Assembly: GCF_003480315.1 (NCBI RefSeq)
Contig: NZ_QUIV01000013.1
Coordinates: forward strand, 1 to 64,000
Source of the DNA: Clostridium sp. AM33-3
GTDB taxonomy: Bacteria > Bacillota > Clostridia > Lachnospirales > Lachnospiraceae
Direction of reading: 5' to 3'
Length of the DNA: 64,000 nt
The notes under the pieces are model-generated. The model was not told where the DNA came from, did not search any database, and was given only the letters and a program-made list of their open reading frames with translations. This document shows positions 15,008-24,148 of the stretch, one piece after another (position 1 is the first letter of the stretch; every line of letters starts with the position of its first letter). The position numbers and the translations under genes were made by a program.

Positions 15008-15248
15008 AAATGACCGCCCGTTGCACCCCCTGTTGCTATCCCGTTGCCGAGCCGGTTGCCGGGGAAAACCCCTTATTTCCGGGCTTTTCTCCCTTATAAC
15101 AACCAAAACAACAGAAAAATAAAAGAAAAGTATAAATAGTAACCACCGCCAGATTGAGATTGTTTGCAAGGTCTTTTGAAGCCCGTTGCCGGACTTCGTT
15201 GCCGACACCCTCTGTCTGGCTATTTTCATGTATGGAGGATAACTGCCT
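15008..15248. repeat. GTTGC-type repeats, possible iterons
   Basis: Six copies of a core like CCGTTGCC (for example near 15020, 15032, 15042, 15053, 15184 and 15199) lie in this non-coding stretch after the VapE gene. Spacing is about 10-12 bases within the first group. Iterons of a replication origin are one explanation; degenerate coding sequence is another. Confidence 0.4.
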
Positions 15249-15446
15249 ATGGCAAAAAACAAAACAGAGATTCATGTGACCACTGTATTTGACGGGGAAC
15301 TGGACGCAACCGATGTGTTCGTCAGCCTGATTTCCCAGAAATACGGTAAGACAAACACGAAAGAATATCTTGCTAAAAAGAAAGATATGGGTTATAATGA
15401 AGATGAGGTTCAAAAGAGCCAGATACCGTCTGGATTGTGTGGGTAA
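15249..15446 (+). CDS. small transposon-encoded protein upstream of recombinase
   Basis: 65 residues, ATG preceded by GGAGGATAAC. Begins MAKNKTEIHVTTVFDGELDA and ends DEVQKSQIPSGLCG; this short protein is regularly found directly before large serine recombinases in Firmicutes mobilizable elements. Its TAA is followed at once by the recombinase ATG, so translation is coupled. Function unknown; an excision or recombination accessory is possible. Confidence 0.75.
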   Translation: MAKNKTEIHVTTVFDGELDATDVFVSLISQKYGKTNTKEYLAKKKDMGYNEDEVQKSQIPSGLCG

Positions 15447-17117
15447 ATGGCTATGATGAACGAAATGGAATACAGAACAATCGGAAAGGCACTTGCCGGG
15501 AGCTATCGTGCAGCGGTCTATTGCAGGCTGTCAAAGGACGATGACCTGCAAGGCGAAAGTGCCAGTATCGCAAACCAGCGTGATATGCTGGAAAAATACT
15601 GCGAAAAGCAGGGATGGGAGGTTGTGGCGGTCTATCAGGACGATGGCTTCACAGGTCTTAATATGGAGCGTCCTGATTTACAGAGAATGTTGAGAGCCAT
15701 TGAGCGCAGGCAGATCAACCTTGTCATCACGAAAGACCTCAGCCGTCTGGGGCGTAACTATCTGCAAACCGGGCATTTGATTGAGGACTTTTTCCCAAGA
15801 AACGGTGTCCGCTATATCGCCATGAATGACGGTATCGACACCCTGCGGGATAACAACGATATTGCCCCGTTCAAGAATATCCTGAACGAGATGTACAGCA
15901 AGGATATTTCCAAGAAAGTCCATTCCTCTTATCTTCTGAAAGCGCAGAAAGGACAGTTTACCGGGTGTCTTGCCCCGTTTGGGTATCGGAAAGACCCGGA
16001 GGACAAAAACCATCTGCTCATTGACGAGGAAACCGCCCCGATTGTGCGGCTGATTTTCGGATATGCCCTAAACGGTCATGGTCCGAACTATATCCGCAGA
16101 CGGCTGGAGGAAGAAAAAATCCCCTGCCCCACATGGTGGAACCGGGAACGGGGGCTTCGCAATACCCGCACCAAATGGGAAAAGAAAGACCCGGAAAACG
16201 GGCGGTATATGTGGGACTTCTCCGTTATCAAAGACCTTTTGATGAATCCCGTCTACACCGGGGCGATTGCTTCCCAGAAAAAGGACTACCGTTTCAAAAT
16301 CGGCACGATTGGGGAAAAGAAGCCGGAGGACTGGATTGTGGTGGAGGGACAGCATGAACCGCTGATTGACCGCATGAGCTTTGACATTGTGCAGAACAAG
16401 CTGAAATCCCGCCAGCGTCCGGGACAGACCAATGAAATCAGCCTGTTTGCCGGACTGATAAAATGCGGTGAGTGTGGGAAGTCACTGACGATACGCTACA
16501 CAAACGCAAAACATCCCCAGCAGATTTACTCCTGCAAAACCTACAATGCCTTTGGAAAGAACCACTGCACCCAGCACCGGATTGATTATGACACCCTTTA
16601 CAGCCATGTGCTGCGGAAAATCCGGGAATGTGCCAGAGCCGCCCTGATGGACGGGGAAGCGGTTGCCGACCGCTTGACCAATACCTGTGAAGCCGAGCAG
16701 CGGGAACAGCGGGAAGCAATGGAACGCTCCCTCACAAGGGACGAGGAACGGATTGAGGTTCTGGACAAAATGGTAATGCGGCTTTATGAGGATATGATTG
16801 CAGGGCGTATCAGTGAACAGAATTTCAACACCATGCTGGAAAAGACACAGACCGAGCAGACGGAGCTTAAAACAAAAGTGTCCGAGGGCAGAAAGCGGCT
16901 GTCCGATGAAGTCCAGCTTGCCAATGACGCAAAACAATGGGTGGAAGCCATTCAGGAATACGCCAATATCACAGAGCTGGACGCAGCCACCCTCAACCGC
17001 TTAATCAAAGAAATCGTCGTGCATGAGCGCATTGACGAAGATAAAACAAGACACATTTCTATCGAAATTCATTTTAATCTCAAACCTATCCCAGAGGTGG
17101 AACAGGTCACTGCCTGA
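15447..17117 (+). CDS. large serine recombinase (TnpX/TndX-like integrase)
   Basis: 556 residues. The catalytic domain has Ser29 in YCRLSKDDD and the LVITKDLSRLGRNYLQTG segment; the recombinase domain follows (APFGYRKDPEDKNHLL...PVYTGAIASQKKDY), then a zinc ribbon (CGECGKSLTIRY...YSCKTYN...HCTQHRI) and a C-terminal coiled coil. It would catalyse excision and integration of the element at the GA cores 5654 and 17184. The gene lies 67 bases from the right attachment site, as in Tn4451 and Tn5397. Confidence 0.95.
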   Translation: MAMMNEMEYRTIGKALAGSYRAAVYCRLSKDDDLQGESASIANQRDMLEKYCEKQGWEVVAVYQDDGFTGLNMERPDLQRMLRAIERRQINLVITKDLSRLGRNYLQTGHLIEDFFPRNGVRYIAMNDGIDTLRDNNDIAPFKNILNEMYSKDISKKVHSSYLLKAQKGQFTGCLAPFGYRKDPEDKNHLLIDEETAPIVRLIFGYALNGHGPNYIRRRLEEEKIPCPTWWNRERGLRNTRTKWEKKDPENGRYMWDFSVIKDLLMNPVYTGAIASQKKDYRFKIGTIGEKKPEDWIVVEGQHEPLIDRMSFDIVQNKLKSRQRPGQTNEISLFAGLIKCGECGKSLTIRYTNAKHPQQIYSCKTYNAFGKNHCTQHRIDYDTLYSHVLRKIRECARAALMDGEAVADRLTNTCEAEQREQREAMERSLTRDEERIEVLDKMVMRLYEDMIAGRISEQNFNTMLEKTQTEQTELKTKVSEGRKRLSDEVQLANDAKQWVEAIQEYANITELDAATLNRLIKEIVVHERIDEDKTRHISIEIHFNLKPIPEVEQVTA

Positions 17118-17135
17118 CCTGTCCCGCCGGGACGG
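17107..17135 (+). terminator. hairpins at right end of element
   Basis: CAGGTCA/TGACCTG with a short loop overlaps the recombinase stop and is followed by GTCCCGCCGGGAC. They may end recombinase transcription or form part of the attachment end. Confidence 0.5.
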
Positions 17136-17140
17136 TTCTC

Positions 17141-18019
17141 TTAAAAACACCATATAGATTTTTGTACGCCGCCGCCCGCCATCGAGCAGAGTTTTACACC
17201 TAATTGGGGATAAAACAGGTTAAAGCGGGCGTTGGATGCCTGCTGCCGGTAGGATTCATAACGGTTTTTTGCGCTCTGCATGGTGTCGGAAGCCGCCATC
17301 ACATCAGCTGCCGTGGCCATGCCCGCGCTCTGCTTTTTCATAGCTGCCTGATAACTGCTCTGGGCCGCCTGATAGTTTTTCTCCTCGGCCTGAGCCTTGG
17401 TATTCATCTGATTATAGGTACGCATCAGGCTCTGGGCCGTCAGCACATAGCTGTCGATCGTTTTCTGGCGGCTGGTGGTCTGGGTTTTGGATTCCTGGGA
17501 TTCCAGCTGTTTGGTGATCTGGGAAATAGACATGTTTAGCATGGAAGCATTCATTTTGTAGGTCGCCTTTGCCTCCGCATCATCCTCATACTTTTCCTGC
17601 ATAAACTTCATGTAATCCCGCTCGTCTTCCAGAGTCTTCAGCATGTTCTCATAGGTTTCCTTATTGCTGGTGTAATTGTCCAGGGCATTTTTTAGGTTCC
17701 GGTTATTCTGCACCAGCTGTTCCAGATTATTGTAATCCACGCACGTCACAGATGTATCAGTCTGAACTGCGGTATCCAATGAATCAGACTGATCTGTCAC
17801 ATTGCCAGAAGCGCTTTCAGAAACATCCGCAGCAGTTTCCGCCATCACCGGAAACGCAGCGGACGGCAGCGCCAGACCGCCTGCCGCAAGAGAAAACACC
17901 AGTGCGGTCCTGACACAGGCTGAACCAAATGCACCCATGCCGTGTTCTGTCTTTTTTCGCAAACTCCGCAGGCACATACGCTTCTGCGGCACCTTCCTGT
18001 CTGCCTGTTTTCTCATCAC
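17141..18019 (-). pseudogene. TolC-like protein, N-terminal fragment (split by mobile element)
   Basis: Residues 1-278 of a TolC-fold protein; the last 14 codons of the present frame come from the element. A basic N-terminus is followed by a hydrophobic signal segment (ALVFSLAAGGLALPSAAF), then long helical repeats (NNLEQLVQNNRNLKNALDNY, MNTKAQAEEKNYQAAQSSY). It is the second of two paralogous TolC-like genes in the RND operon; the C-terminal 156 residues lie at 5185. The truncated product might still be secreted, but loses one of the two helical hairpins. Confidence 0.9.
17184..17186. other. right attachment junction (GA core)
   Basis: Element sequence CCGCCCGCCATC ends in GAG, then host sequence CAGAGTTTTACACC resumes. 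Joining GA here to GA at 5654 recreates codons VKLC-SALGLDTG in one frame. Confidence 0.8.
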
Positions 18020-18034
18020 ACTGCGCTCCTTTCC

Positions 18035-19204
18035 TTACTCTGCAGATGCCAGTCCGTTCACGGCCCAGTCATAATCATTCATGGCCTGTAACAGGGACAG
18101 CTTCTGGGTCTGGGCTGTCACCTGGGCGGTGGTATAAGAAGCCTTCTGGCTCTCATAGGTATTTTTTGTAATGGTTCCCGCTGCCAGCTTCGCGTCGGCA
18201 GACTTCATGGAAACCTCCTGCAGCGCCAGAGCCGACTGGGCCTGCTCATAGCTTGACTGGGCCAGAAGCAGGGAATCATAGGCAGATTTCACACTGTTGG
18301 AGATGGTCTCCCTCTGATTCTTTTCCGTCTCGCTCAGCTTCTCCTTTACGCTGTCTGTTCTGGCGTTGGTGAGTTGCTTTTTCGTCAGGCGGTAGGCGTA
18401 GCTGTTCTCCAGAGCTGTCTGGATATCTGCGTTCACATCAATGGCCGCGATCTTACTCTGGTCCGGCTCTGCAAGCTCCGCGATCTCCACATCCGCGCCG
18501 TAGCCCCAGCCTAACATCAGACACAGGCTCTCCTTTGTGGAGGCCAGATTGCTCTCGGCAGTCACCAGCGCTGCCTCCGCATTGGAGACGGACTCCTTTG
18601 CACTTAAAACCTTGGACTGGGTAGACATACCCGCTGCCAGGCGGTTCTGCTCAGACTGGTACGAAAGCTTCGCCTGCTCAATGCGGACCTTCTGGCCATC
18701 CAGGTTATAGTACTGGGTCCAGTAGGTGAGCATAAGCCCCTGTGCCTGCTTGGCCAGCTTCGCCTCGGACTGATCGTACTGGAGCCGCATGGTTGCCTGG
18801 TCATCGGTATTTTCATCGCCCTGTTCCATTAAGCTCTTTGCCTGCTGCTCATTGCGCAATGCCGCTGCCACACCACTTCCGTAGTTCGCGTCATCGGAAT
18901 CCGGGTAATTGATGTTCGAATAGATTTCATTGGCCTTATCGTAATAATCCTGGGCCACATCATCCCGGTTCTTGGTCAGATAATCCTTGTAGCTGATCTC
19001 GTTCTGGACCACAGTCGGATTGTACTCATGAACCAGATCTGAAATCTCATCAAACTCCAGCTTATTATCGCGGAGTGTCGCCCATTTTTCTGCTGAATAA
19101 GCAAATTCCGGGCTTCTCTGGGCAAATGCCTGAAATGGCATTGCCGTAATGACGCCGGCGGCAAGCACTGCGCCTGCCAACCGTTTTGCACGTTTCCGGA
19201 CCAT
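18035..19204 (-). CDS. TolC-like efflux partner protein
   Basis: 389 residues with a signal peptide (LAGAVLAAGVITAMPFQAFA) and two long-helix halves, including SLCLMLGWGYGADVEI at the midpoint and AGTITKNTYESQKASY in the second. This is the outer-membrane-efflux-protein fold, here in a probable monoderm, where such proteins are exported and presumably span or line the envelope beside the adaptor. It ends 16 bases before the start of the interrupted paralogue. Being intact, it may keep the pump working after the insertion. Confidence 0.88.
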   Translation of the reverse strand: MVRKRAKRLAGAVLAAGVITAMPFQAFAQRSPEFAYSAEKWATLRDNKLEFDEISDLVHEYNPTVVQNEISYKDYLTKNRDDVAQDYYDKANEIYSNINYPDSDDANYGSGVAAALRNEQQAKSLMEQGDENTDDQATMRLQYDQSEAKLAKQAQGLMLTYWTQYYNLDGQKVRIEQAKLSYQSEQNRLAAGMSTQSKVLSAKESVSNAEAALVTAESNLASTKESLCLMLGWGYGADVEIAELAEPDQSKIAAIDVNADIQTALENSYAYRLTKKQLTNARTDSVKEKLSETEKNQRETISNSVKSAYDSLLLAQSSYEQAQSALALQEVSMKSADAKLAAGTITKNTYESQKASYTTAQVTAQTQKLSLLQAMNDYDWAVNGLASAE

Positions 19205-19221
19205 TTTTCATCTCCTCCTCA

Positions 19222-22200
19222 TTAAATATCCAGAACCTTCAATTCCTTCCTGCCATTTATCAGAGCGTAATAAACCGGCAGGATAAACAGCGCTACCAGC
19301 ACACCGACACTCAGTCCTCCAATGTTTACCACCGCAAGGCCCTGCGTGGTAGAACCGCTGCTTCCAAAGGCCATCGCCATCGGCAGCATGGAAAGAATCG
19401 TGGTCAAACTTGTCATCATGATCGGACGCATACGAGTGGCACCGGCCTCGATCAGCGCTTTCTTCAGCGGCATCTCCATACGGTACTGATTGACCGTATC
19501 TACATAGAGGATACCATTGTTTACGACGGTACCAACCAGGATCAGAAATCCCAGAATGGAGGTCATGGACATGCTGACTCCGGTCAGCTTCAGAAGTCCA
19601 AAGGAACCAACCAGGCTGAACGGGATGGTGGTCATAACCATGAAGGAGAACTTCGGGGACTCGAACTGCGCAGCCATGACCACAAAGATCAGGAATACTG
19701 CCACCGCAATCGCGTTGTACAGACCGGAGAACTCTTCCTGCATCATACGGTCTCTGGAGTTGGTGCCGCGGGTAATGGTTCCGGTCAGGTTCGGGCTGAT
19801 AACCTCACTATCGATTTTGGTCTTCACAGCCGCACTGGAGCTGCTGTCCACATAATCTGCGGAAATGGTGATCTGATAGGACTTATCCTCCTTCTCAATG
19901 GAAGACGGACTGTCCTTATAATAGATTTCTGCCACATCGGACAGCGCCACATAGCCGCCGGACGGCTTCTTTAAAATGATGCGCTCCAGCTGCGGCACGG
20001 TCTTATACTGATCCTCCGGATACTCTGCTTTGACGCTGATCTCCTGGCCGTCCACCTTTAAGGTGGTAACCTCCTCACCGTCCAGCATCTGTTTTACCAT
20101 GGTTCCGATCTGGGCTGCGGTCAGTCCTTCGGCAGAAGCAGCAACCGGGTCTACCTTAACGGCAACAACCGGCGCGGTATTCTCAATACTGGAGTGGACG
20201 TTCTTCACATCATCCCTGGCAATCAGCTCACTTACAATCTCATTGCTGACCTCCTGCAGCTCATCGTACTGGGTTCCCTTTAAGATGGCCTCGTAGCCTC
20301 GGCTCCGTCCCATCATGCTCATGGAGGTGGAGGCCTCTACCGTAATGGTACAGTTTTCCAGGTCTGCCATCTCATTCTCCCACTGGCTTACCACCTCATC
20401 AGTAGACATCTTCCGGTCATCCTTTAAATAAGCGGTAATGGTTCCTTTATCATTGTTGTAACGCAGCATATAGGATTCCACATCCTCATGAGCTGCCACG
20501 ATGGATTCTGCCTCTGCCAGGATTGCGTCTGCCTGTTCGGTAATCAGGCCCGGGCGGGTCTCAATGCTGACGCTGACGGTACCGGTATCATCGGCAGTCA
20601 TCAGCTCAGTCTGCATGCCGCTTGCCAGGAACACCGTTGCTACAATGATGCCGACGGAAGCCAGCATAACGATGGCCTTGTGTTTCAGAAGAGTCGGCAT
20701 AATCTTGCGGTATCCATCCTGTAAGAAGGTCAGCGGACGGCTAGCCGGTGCGGATGACCGCTCCTTCGGCTTATACATCATATAGCACAGCGGCACGATG
20801 GCGATTGCAGAAAGCAGGGACGCACACATACAGAATACGATGGTGTAGCCCATGGCTCCGAACATCTGGCCGCTCATACCGTTCAAGAATACCAGTGGGA
20901 TAAATACAACACAGGTGGTTACCGTGGAGCCAAAGATGGAAGCCACCACAATATTGGTTCCCTCCAAGGCCGCCTTTGCGTAGCTCAGCGCGCCCTTGTC
21001 CTGCTGCTTATCCATGGCCCTAAAGCAGCTCTCCAGCACTACGATGGAGTTATCTACCATCATGCCGACACCGAGGACCAGACCGCTCATGGTAATGATG
21101 TTCAGCGTAAATCCCGCCCGCGTCATAACGATCAGGGACATCAGGATAGAGGTCGGGATAGAGCTTCCGACGATCATGGATGCCTTGAAATCTCCGAAAA
21201 ACAGGAAAATGATGATCATGGAAATAACGACCGCCATCACCATGGTCTCTGCTACATCCTTTAAGGAGTCCTGGATGGAGTCTGCCTCATCTCTTGCTAC
21301 GGTGATGGTCAGGTCATCATCATCATTCTGCAGGCTTTTGATGACCTTCTGCACCTGCTTGGACAAATCCATGGCGGTGCTGCTCTGCTGCTTGGTCAGG
21401 GAAATGGAGATGGTCTCTTCACCATTGTAACGGGAGACGCCGCCCTTCTGCTCCTCCGCGTAGGAAACCACTGCGATATCTTCCAGGTAAATGATCTTGT
21501 TTCCGGATACCGTGATCGGCATTTCCAGCAGCTCATCCAGCGTGTCATGCTGCGTTAACGTAGACACGGATAAGTCCAGGTTGCCGGACTCTGCGCTTCC
21601 GGACGGATAGGACAGGTTGGCTGCCGACATGGCGGACTTGATATCGCTGATGCTCACATTGTACTGATCCATCATATCGGACATCAGTTCAATTTTGATA
21701 TACTCAGAGGAACCGCCCATCGTGGATACCTCTGCCACGGTGCTGAGCTTTTCCAGCTCCGACACAATCTTCTGATCTACATAGTCATAGAGATTTTCCT
21801 GGGACGGATTCGCAATGGTAAGCATCATGCTGGCCTGCGCATTCTTGTTCATCTCCATGACTGTCGGCTCTACATCGTCCGGCAGGTCACGGATGCTGTT
21901 TAAGCTCTTGGTTAAGTCGCTGTAGGCCTCATCCATATCGGTATCGTAATCATACTCCAGCATGATCATGGAACGGCCCTCACTGGTGGTGGAGCTCATA
22001 CTCTTCACACCCTCCAGCGTGCTGACCTGATCCTCGATCAGCTGCGTTACCAGCTCATCCATATCCTCCGGGCTGGCGCCGGAATAGTTTGCCATAATGA
22101 TCATCATCGGCTGATCCATATCCGGCATCTGCTCCAGTGTTGCGTTAAACACCGAAGAAATACCAAACACGATCAGGCATAAGAGCGCCATCAGCACAGT

Positions 22201-22236
22201 GACCGGACGCTTCAGTACAAATCTGGTAATTCCCAT
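19222..22236 (-). CDS. RND-family efflux pump (AcrB/MdtB-like permease)
   Basis: 1004 residues, about twelve membrane helices in two halves with two large extracytoplasmic loops, typical of the HAE-type RND permeases. It starts ITRFVLKRPVTVLMALLCL, and TM4 holds GMMVDNSIVVLE, the region of the proton-relay acids (Asp then Asn rather than Asp-Asp). The porter loops include PDMDQPMMIIMANYSGASPE cut short here. The neighbouring adaptor and TolC-like genes complete a tripartite-style exporter; substrate unknown. The operon is divergent from a two-component system that probably controls it. Confidence 0.93.
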   Translation of the reverse strand: MGITRFVLKRPVTVLMALLCLIVFGISSVFNATLEQMPDMDQPMMIIMANYSGASPEDMDELVTQLIEDQVSTLEGVKSMSSTTSEGRSMIMLEYDYDTDMDEAYSDLTKSLNSIRDLPDDVEPTVMEMNKNAQASMMLTIANPSQENLYDYVDQKIVSELEKLSTVAEVSTMGGSSEYIKIELMSDMMDQYNVSISDIKSAMSAANLSYPSGSAESGNLDLSVSTLTQHDTLDELLEMPITVSGNKIIYLEDIAVVSYAEEQKGGVSRYNGEETISISLTKQQSSTAMDLSKQVQKVIKSLQNDDDDLTITVARDEADSIQDSLKDVAETMVMAVVISMIIIFLFFGDFKASMIVGSSIPTSILMSLIVMTRAGFTLNIITMSGLVLGVGMMVDNSIVVLESCFRAMDKQQDKGALSYAKAALEGTNIVVASIFGSTVTTCVVFIPLVFLNGMSGQMFGAMGYTIVFCMCASLLSAIAIVPLCYMMYKPKERSSAPASRPLTFLQDGYRKIMPTLLKHKAIVMLASVGIIVATVFLASGMQTELMTADDTGTVSVSIETRPGLITEQADAILAEAESIVAAHEDVESYMLRYNNDKGTITAYLKDDRKMSTDEVVSQWENEMADLENCTITVEASTSMSMMGRSRGYEAILKGTQYDELQEVSNEIVSELIARDDVKNVHSSIENTAPVVAVKVDPVAASAEGLTAAQIGTMVKQMLDGEEVTTLKVDGQEISVKAEYPEDQYKTVPQLERIILKKPSGGYVALSDVAEIYYKDSPSSIEKEDKSYQITISADYVDSSSSAAVKTKIDSEVISPNLTGTITRGTNSRDRMMQEEFSGLYNAIAVAVFLIFVVMAAQFESPKFSFMVMTTIPFSLVGSFGLLKLTGVSMSMTSILGFLILVGTVVNNGILYVDTVNQYRMEMPLKKALIEAGATRMRPIMMTSLTTILSMLPMAMAFGSSGSTTQGLAVVNIGGLSVGVLVALFILPVYYALINGRKELKVLDI

Positions 22237-22250
22237 TTATGTCTGCCTCC

Positions 22251-23534
22251 TTACTGTGCTTTCGGTGCTGCGTTTCCGTTCTGTGCGCCGCCAGCTGCCG
22301 GTACGCCCTGCGGTGCCTTGCTGTCTGCACCCTGACCGTCACCTGCCGGGGTCTGACCGCCTGCACCCTGTGCATCACCTGTCGGAGCACCGTTCTGTCC
22401 CTCGCCGCTGCCAGCTGCCGCATCTGCTGCCTCAGCATCGGATTTCAGGCGGATATCCGCACCCTCGTACAGATTGGAGCTCCAGGTGCTGACTACCATA
22501 TCATCGGCCTTTATACCGGAAAGGATCTGCGCGTTCTCGGAATCATAAAGGCCAATCTCCACGGAAGCCATCTTCGCCTTGCCATCTTCATATAAGTAGA
22601 CATAGCCCTTGCCGCCACTGTAGTAGATGGCATCTACCGGAACCAGCATCACATTCTCGGCGCGCCCGGTCACCAACGTGATCTTCACGGTACTTCCGAT
22701 GGCGATCTCATCGCTGCTCTCCATATCCCCCTTTACCTTGAACAGGCCATTGCTCTCATCGACCATATTGCTGATCTCGGTGATGTTTCCGGTATAGGTA
22801 TTTCCGTTTTTGGAAATCTCGAGCTCATCTCCGGTCTTTAAATTCTGTACCATACGCTGGGTCGCATAAAAGGTGATGCTGTTCTGACCCTCGCCCGCAA
22901 TGACACAGAGCTGTGCAGACTGGTTGACGCGGTCATACACATCCACGTCCACACTCTCCACGCGGCCTGCGATCGGTGCGGTGATGGTGCTGTACTCCAC
23001 CTGCTTATCGTACTGAAGCTTGGCAGATTCATACTGGAGCTGCGCGGATTTCAGACTATTCTGATACTGCTCGTACTCCTGGTCAGACAGATCGCCGCTG
23101 TCGTAAAGGATCTGCATTCTGCTTAAGTTACTCTGGGCCTGGGACAGATTGACCTGGGCGGAATCCATGCTGTTCCTTGCAGACTCCACCTGCTCGGTGT
23201 TGATCTCCATCAGCACCTGTCCCTGGCTGACCATATCACCGGCCCTGACATTCACGGCAGTCACATCACCGCCGGCCTTGGCGTACACATACACCACATC
23301 GGCTGCCTCAACCGTACCGGTCAGGCTGGAGGTTACGGAAACATCTCCCGTGGTCGGATTTGCCGCATTTACCACCGTTACCGTGGATTCCTGCATCATT
23401 CCGCCGGGACCTCCCATGCCTCCGGGACCTCCCTGACCGCCTTTTGTGCCCTTCCCTGTAAGGAAAAATGCTGCGCCTGCAAGAATGATCACTGCCGCGC
23501 CTGCTCCTGCCATGATTTTTTTCTTCTTATCCAT
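22251..23534 (-). CDS. RND efflux periplasmic-adaptor-type (MFP) subunit
   Basis: 427 residues from the ATG at 23534, with AAGGAGTG upstream. A single N-terminal membrane anchor is followed by a Gly/Pro-rich linker (GGQGGPGGMGGPGG), a lipoyl half (AKAGGDVTAVNVRAGDMVSQ), a helical hairpin (DSAQVNLSQAQSNLSRMQIL), the second lipoyl half (TITAPIAGRVESVDV) and beta-barrel domains. The C-terminal 70 residues are a low-complexity Gly/Ala/Gln tail, unusual for the family and probably exposed outside. It connects the RND permease at 19222 to the TolC-like proteins. Confidence 0.92.
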   Translation of the reverse strand: MDKKKKIMAGAGAAVIILAGAAFFLTGKGTKGGQGGPGGMGGPGGMMQESTVTVVNAANPTTGDVSVTSSLTGTVEAADVVYVYAKAGGDVTAVNVRAGDMVSQGQVLMEINTEQVESARNSMDSAQVNLSQAQSNLSRMQILYDSGDLSDQEYEQYQNSLKSAQLQYESAKLQYDKQVEYSTITAPIAGRVESVDVDVYDRVNQSAQLCVIAGEGQNSITFYATQRMVQNLKTGDELEISKNGNTYTGNITEISNMVDESNGLFKVKGDMESSDEIAIGSTVKITLVTGRAENVMLVPVDAIYYSGGKGYVYLYEDGKAKMASVEIGLYDSENAQILSGIKADDMVVSTWSSNLYEGADIRLKSDAEAADAAAGSGEGQNGAPTGDAQGAGGQTPAGDGQGADSKAPQGVPAAGGAQNGNAAPKAQ

Positions 23535-23569
23535 CTTACACTCCTTCACCTTCTATGTTTCCTGTTACG

Positions 23570-23992
23570 TTACATGCGACTGTCCCGCAGGATCACCACC
23601 AGCACGATCATGCCTGCCACCAGAAAGCTCCATCCGGCAATATAAACCAGATGCAGGTTTTCTGTGATGCGCACCGCAGCGATTCCTGTTTTCTCCAGAA
23701 AGGAGGCTGCCGCCAGAATCCAGACTCCGGGATGATACAGCAGCGTAAAGGTCTTAAAAAACTCGGACCGCTCTGCCTCAGGCCGGAAACAGAACATCCC
23801 GGCTGACATGCCAAGGCCTCCCACGACCAGATAACACAACGCGCTGAGCATGGCCTTCACCGGAAAGGTATCAAACATTCTTTCTCCGGTCCCCAATAGC
23901 AAAATCAGGACCAGACAGATGCCCGCATACCCAAACAGTTCCTTTTTTAATATTCCGTGATCCGGTGGTCTTGCTGAAGATTTCTGGTTCAT
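23570..23992 (-). CDS. four-helix membrane protein, first gene of RND operon
   Basis: 140 residues from the ATG at 23992 with AAGGAGTG upstream; the longer frame overlaps the divergent promoter. Four hydrophobic segments (GICLVLILLLGTG, MLSALCYLVVGGLGMSAGMF, WILAAASFLEK, WSFLVAGMIVLVVIL). No family is recognised. It is co-oriented with and 35 bases before the adaptor, so is part of the efflux operon. Confidence 0.65.
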   Translation of the reverse strand: MNQKSSARPPDHGILKKELFGYAGICLVLILLLGTGERMFDTFPVKAMLSALCYLVVGGLGMSAGMFCFRPEAERSEFFKTFTLLYHPGVWILAAASFLEKTGIAAVRITENLHLVYIAGWSFLVAGMIVLVVILRDSRM

Positions 23993-24045
23993 AAGGCACT
24001 CCTTTCCGCACACATTCTGACATGCTACAAAGCTTAAATAAGAAA

Positions 24046-24089
24046 TGTGAGAAAAGTGTGAGAAAATCCGCATAATTCTGTGAGGAAAG
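24046..24089. promoter_or_regulatory. three phased direct repeats, likely OmpR-type operator
   Basis: TGTGAGAAAAG (24046-24056), TGTGAGAAAAT (24057-24067) and TGTGAGGAAAG (24079-24089) start 11 and 22 bases apart, on the same helix face. They lie between the response regulator and the divergent efflux operon, just upstream of a TATAAT at 24113-24118 for the regulator. Tandem repeats at helical spacing are the usual binding sites of OmpR/PhoB-family dimers. Confidence 0.75.
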
Positions 24090-24112
24090 TTTCAGAAGCC
24101 GGGAAAAGATGT

Positions 24113-24118
24113 TATAAT
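24113..24118 (+). promoter_or_regulatory. -10 element of the two-component operon
   Basis: TATAAT, 31 bases before the response-regulator ATG. The -35 region at the expected distance (TTTCAG) is weak, as in activator-dependent promoters, and the repeats at 24046-24089 lie immediately upstream. Confidence 0.6.
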
Positions 24119-24148
24119 CCCAGAAGAACGTAGAAGGGAGAAAGTTCC

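Larger units (their letters stand above)
5654..17186. mobile_element. Tn4451/Tn5397-like integrative mobilizable element (11.5 kb)
   Basis: The element is bounded by GA (or GAG) at 5654-5656 and 17184-17186, inside a TolC-like gene. Deleting one copy plus the interval (11,530 bases) restores an in-frame gene. It carries a large serine recombinase next to its right end, TnpV, a MOBQ relaxase and oriT-like site, CHC2 primase-like, VapE-like and winged-helix replication proteins, and XRE regulators. Tn4451 TnpX and Tn5397 TndX are known to recombine at GA dinucleotides, which fits. No resistance gene is seen; cargo is immunity-like genes and polymorphic-toxin debris. There are no conjugation machinery genes, so transfer would need a helper. 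Confidence 0.92.

Noticed and set aside
5656..17189. GAGCAG as the six-base duplicated core of the mobile element
   Set aside because: It occurs at both junctions, but exchange within it shifts the reading frame of the TolC-like gene; only GA/GAG restores it and agrees with the TnpX/TndX type.
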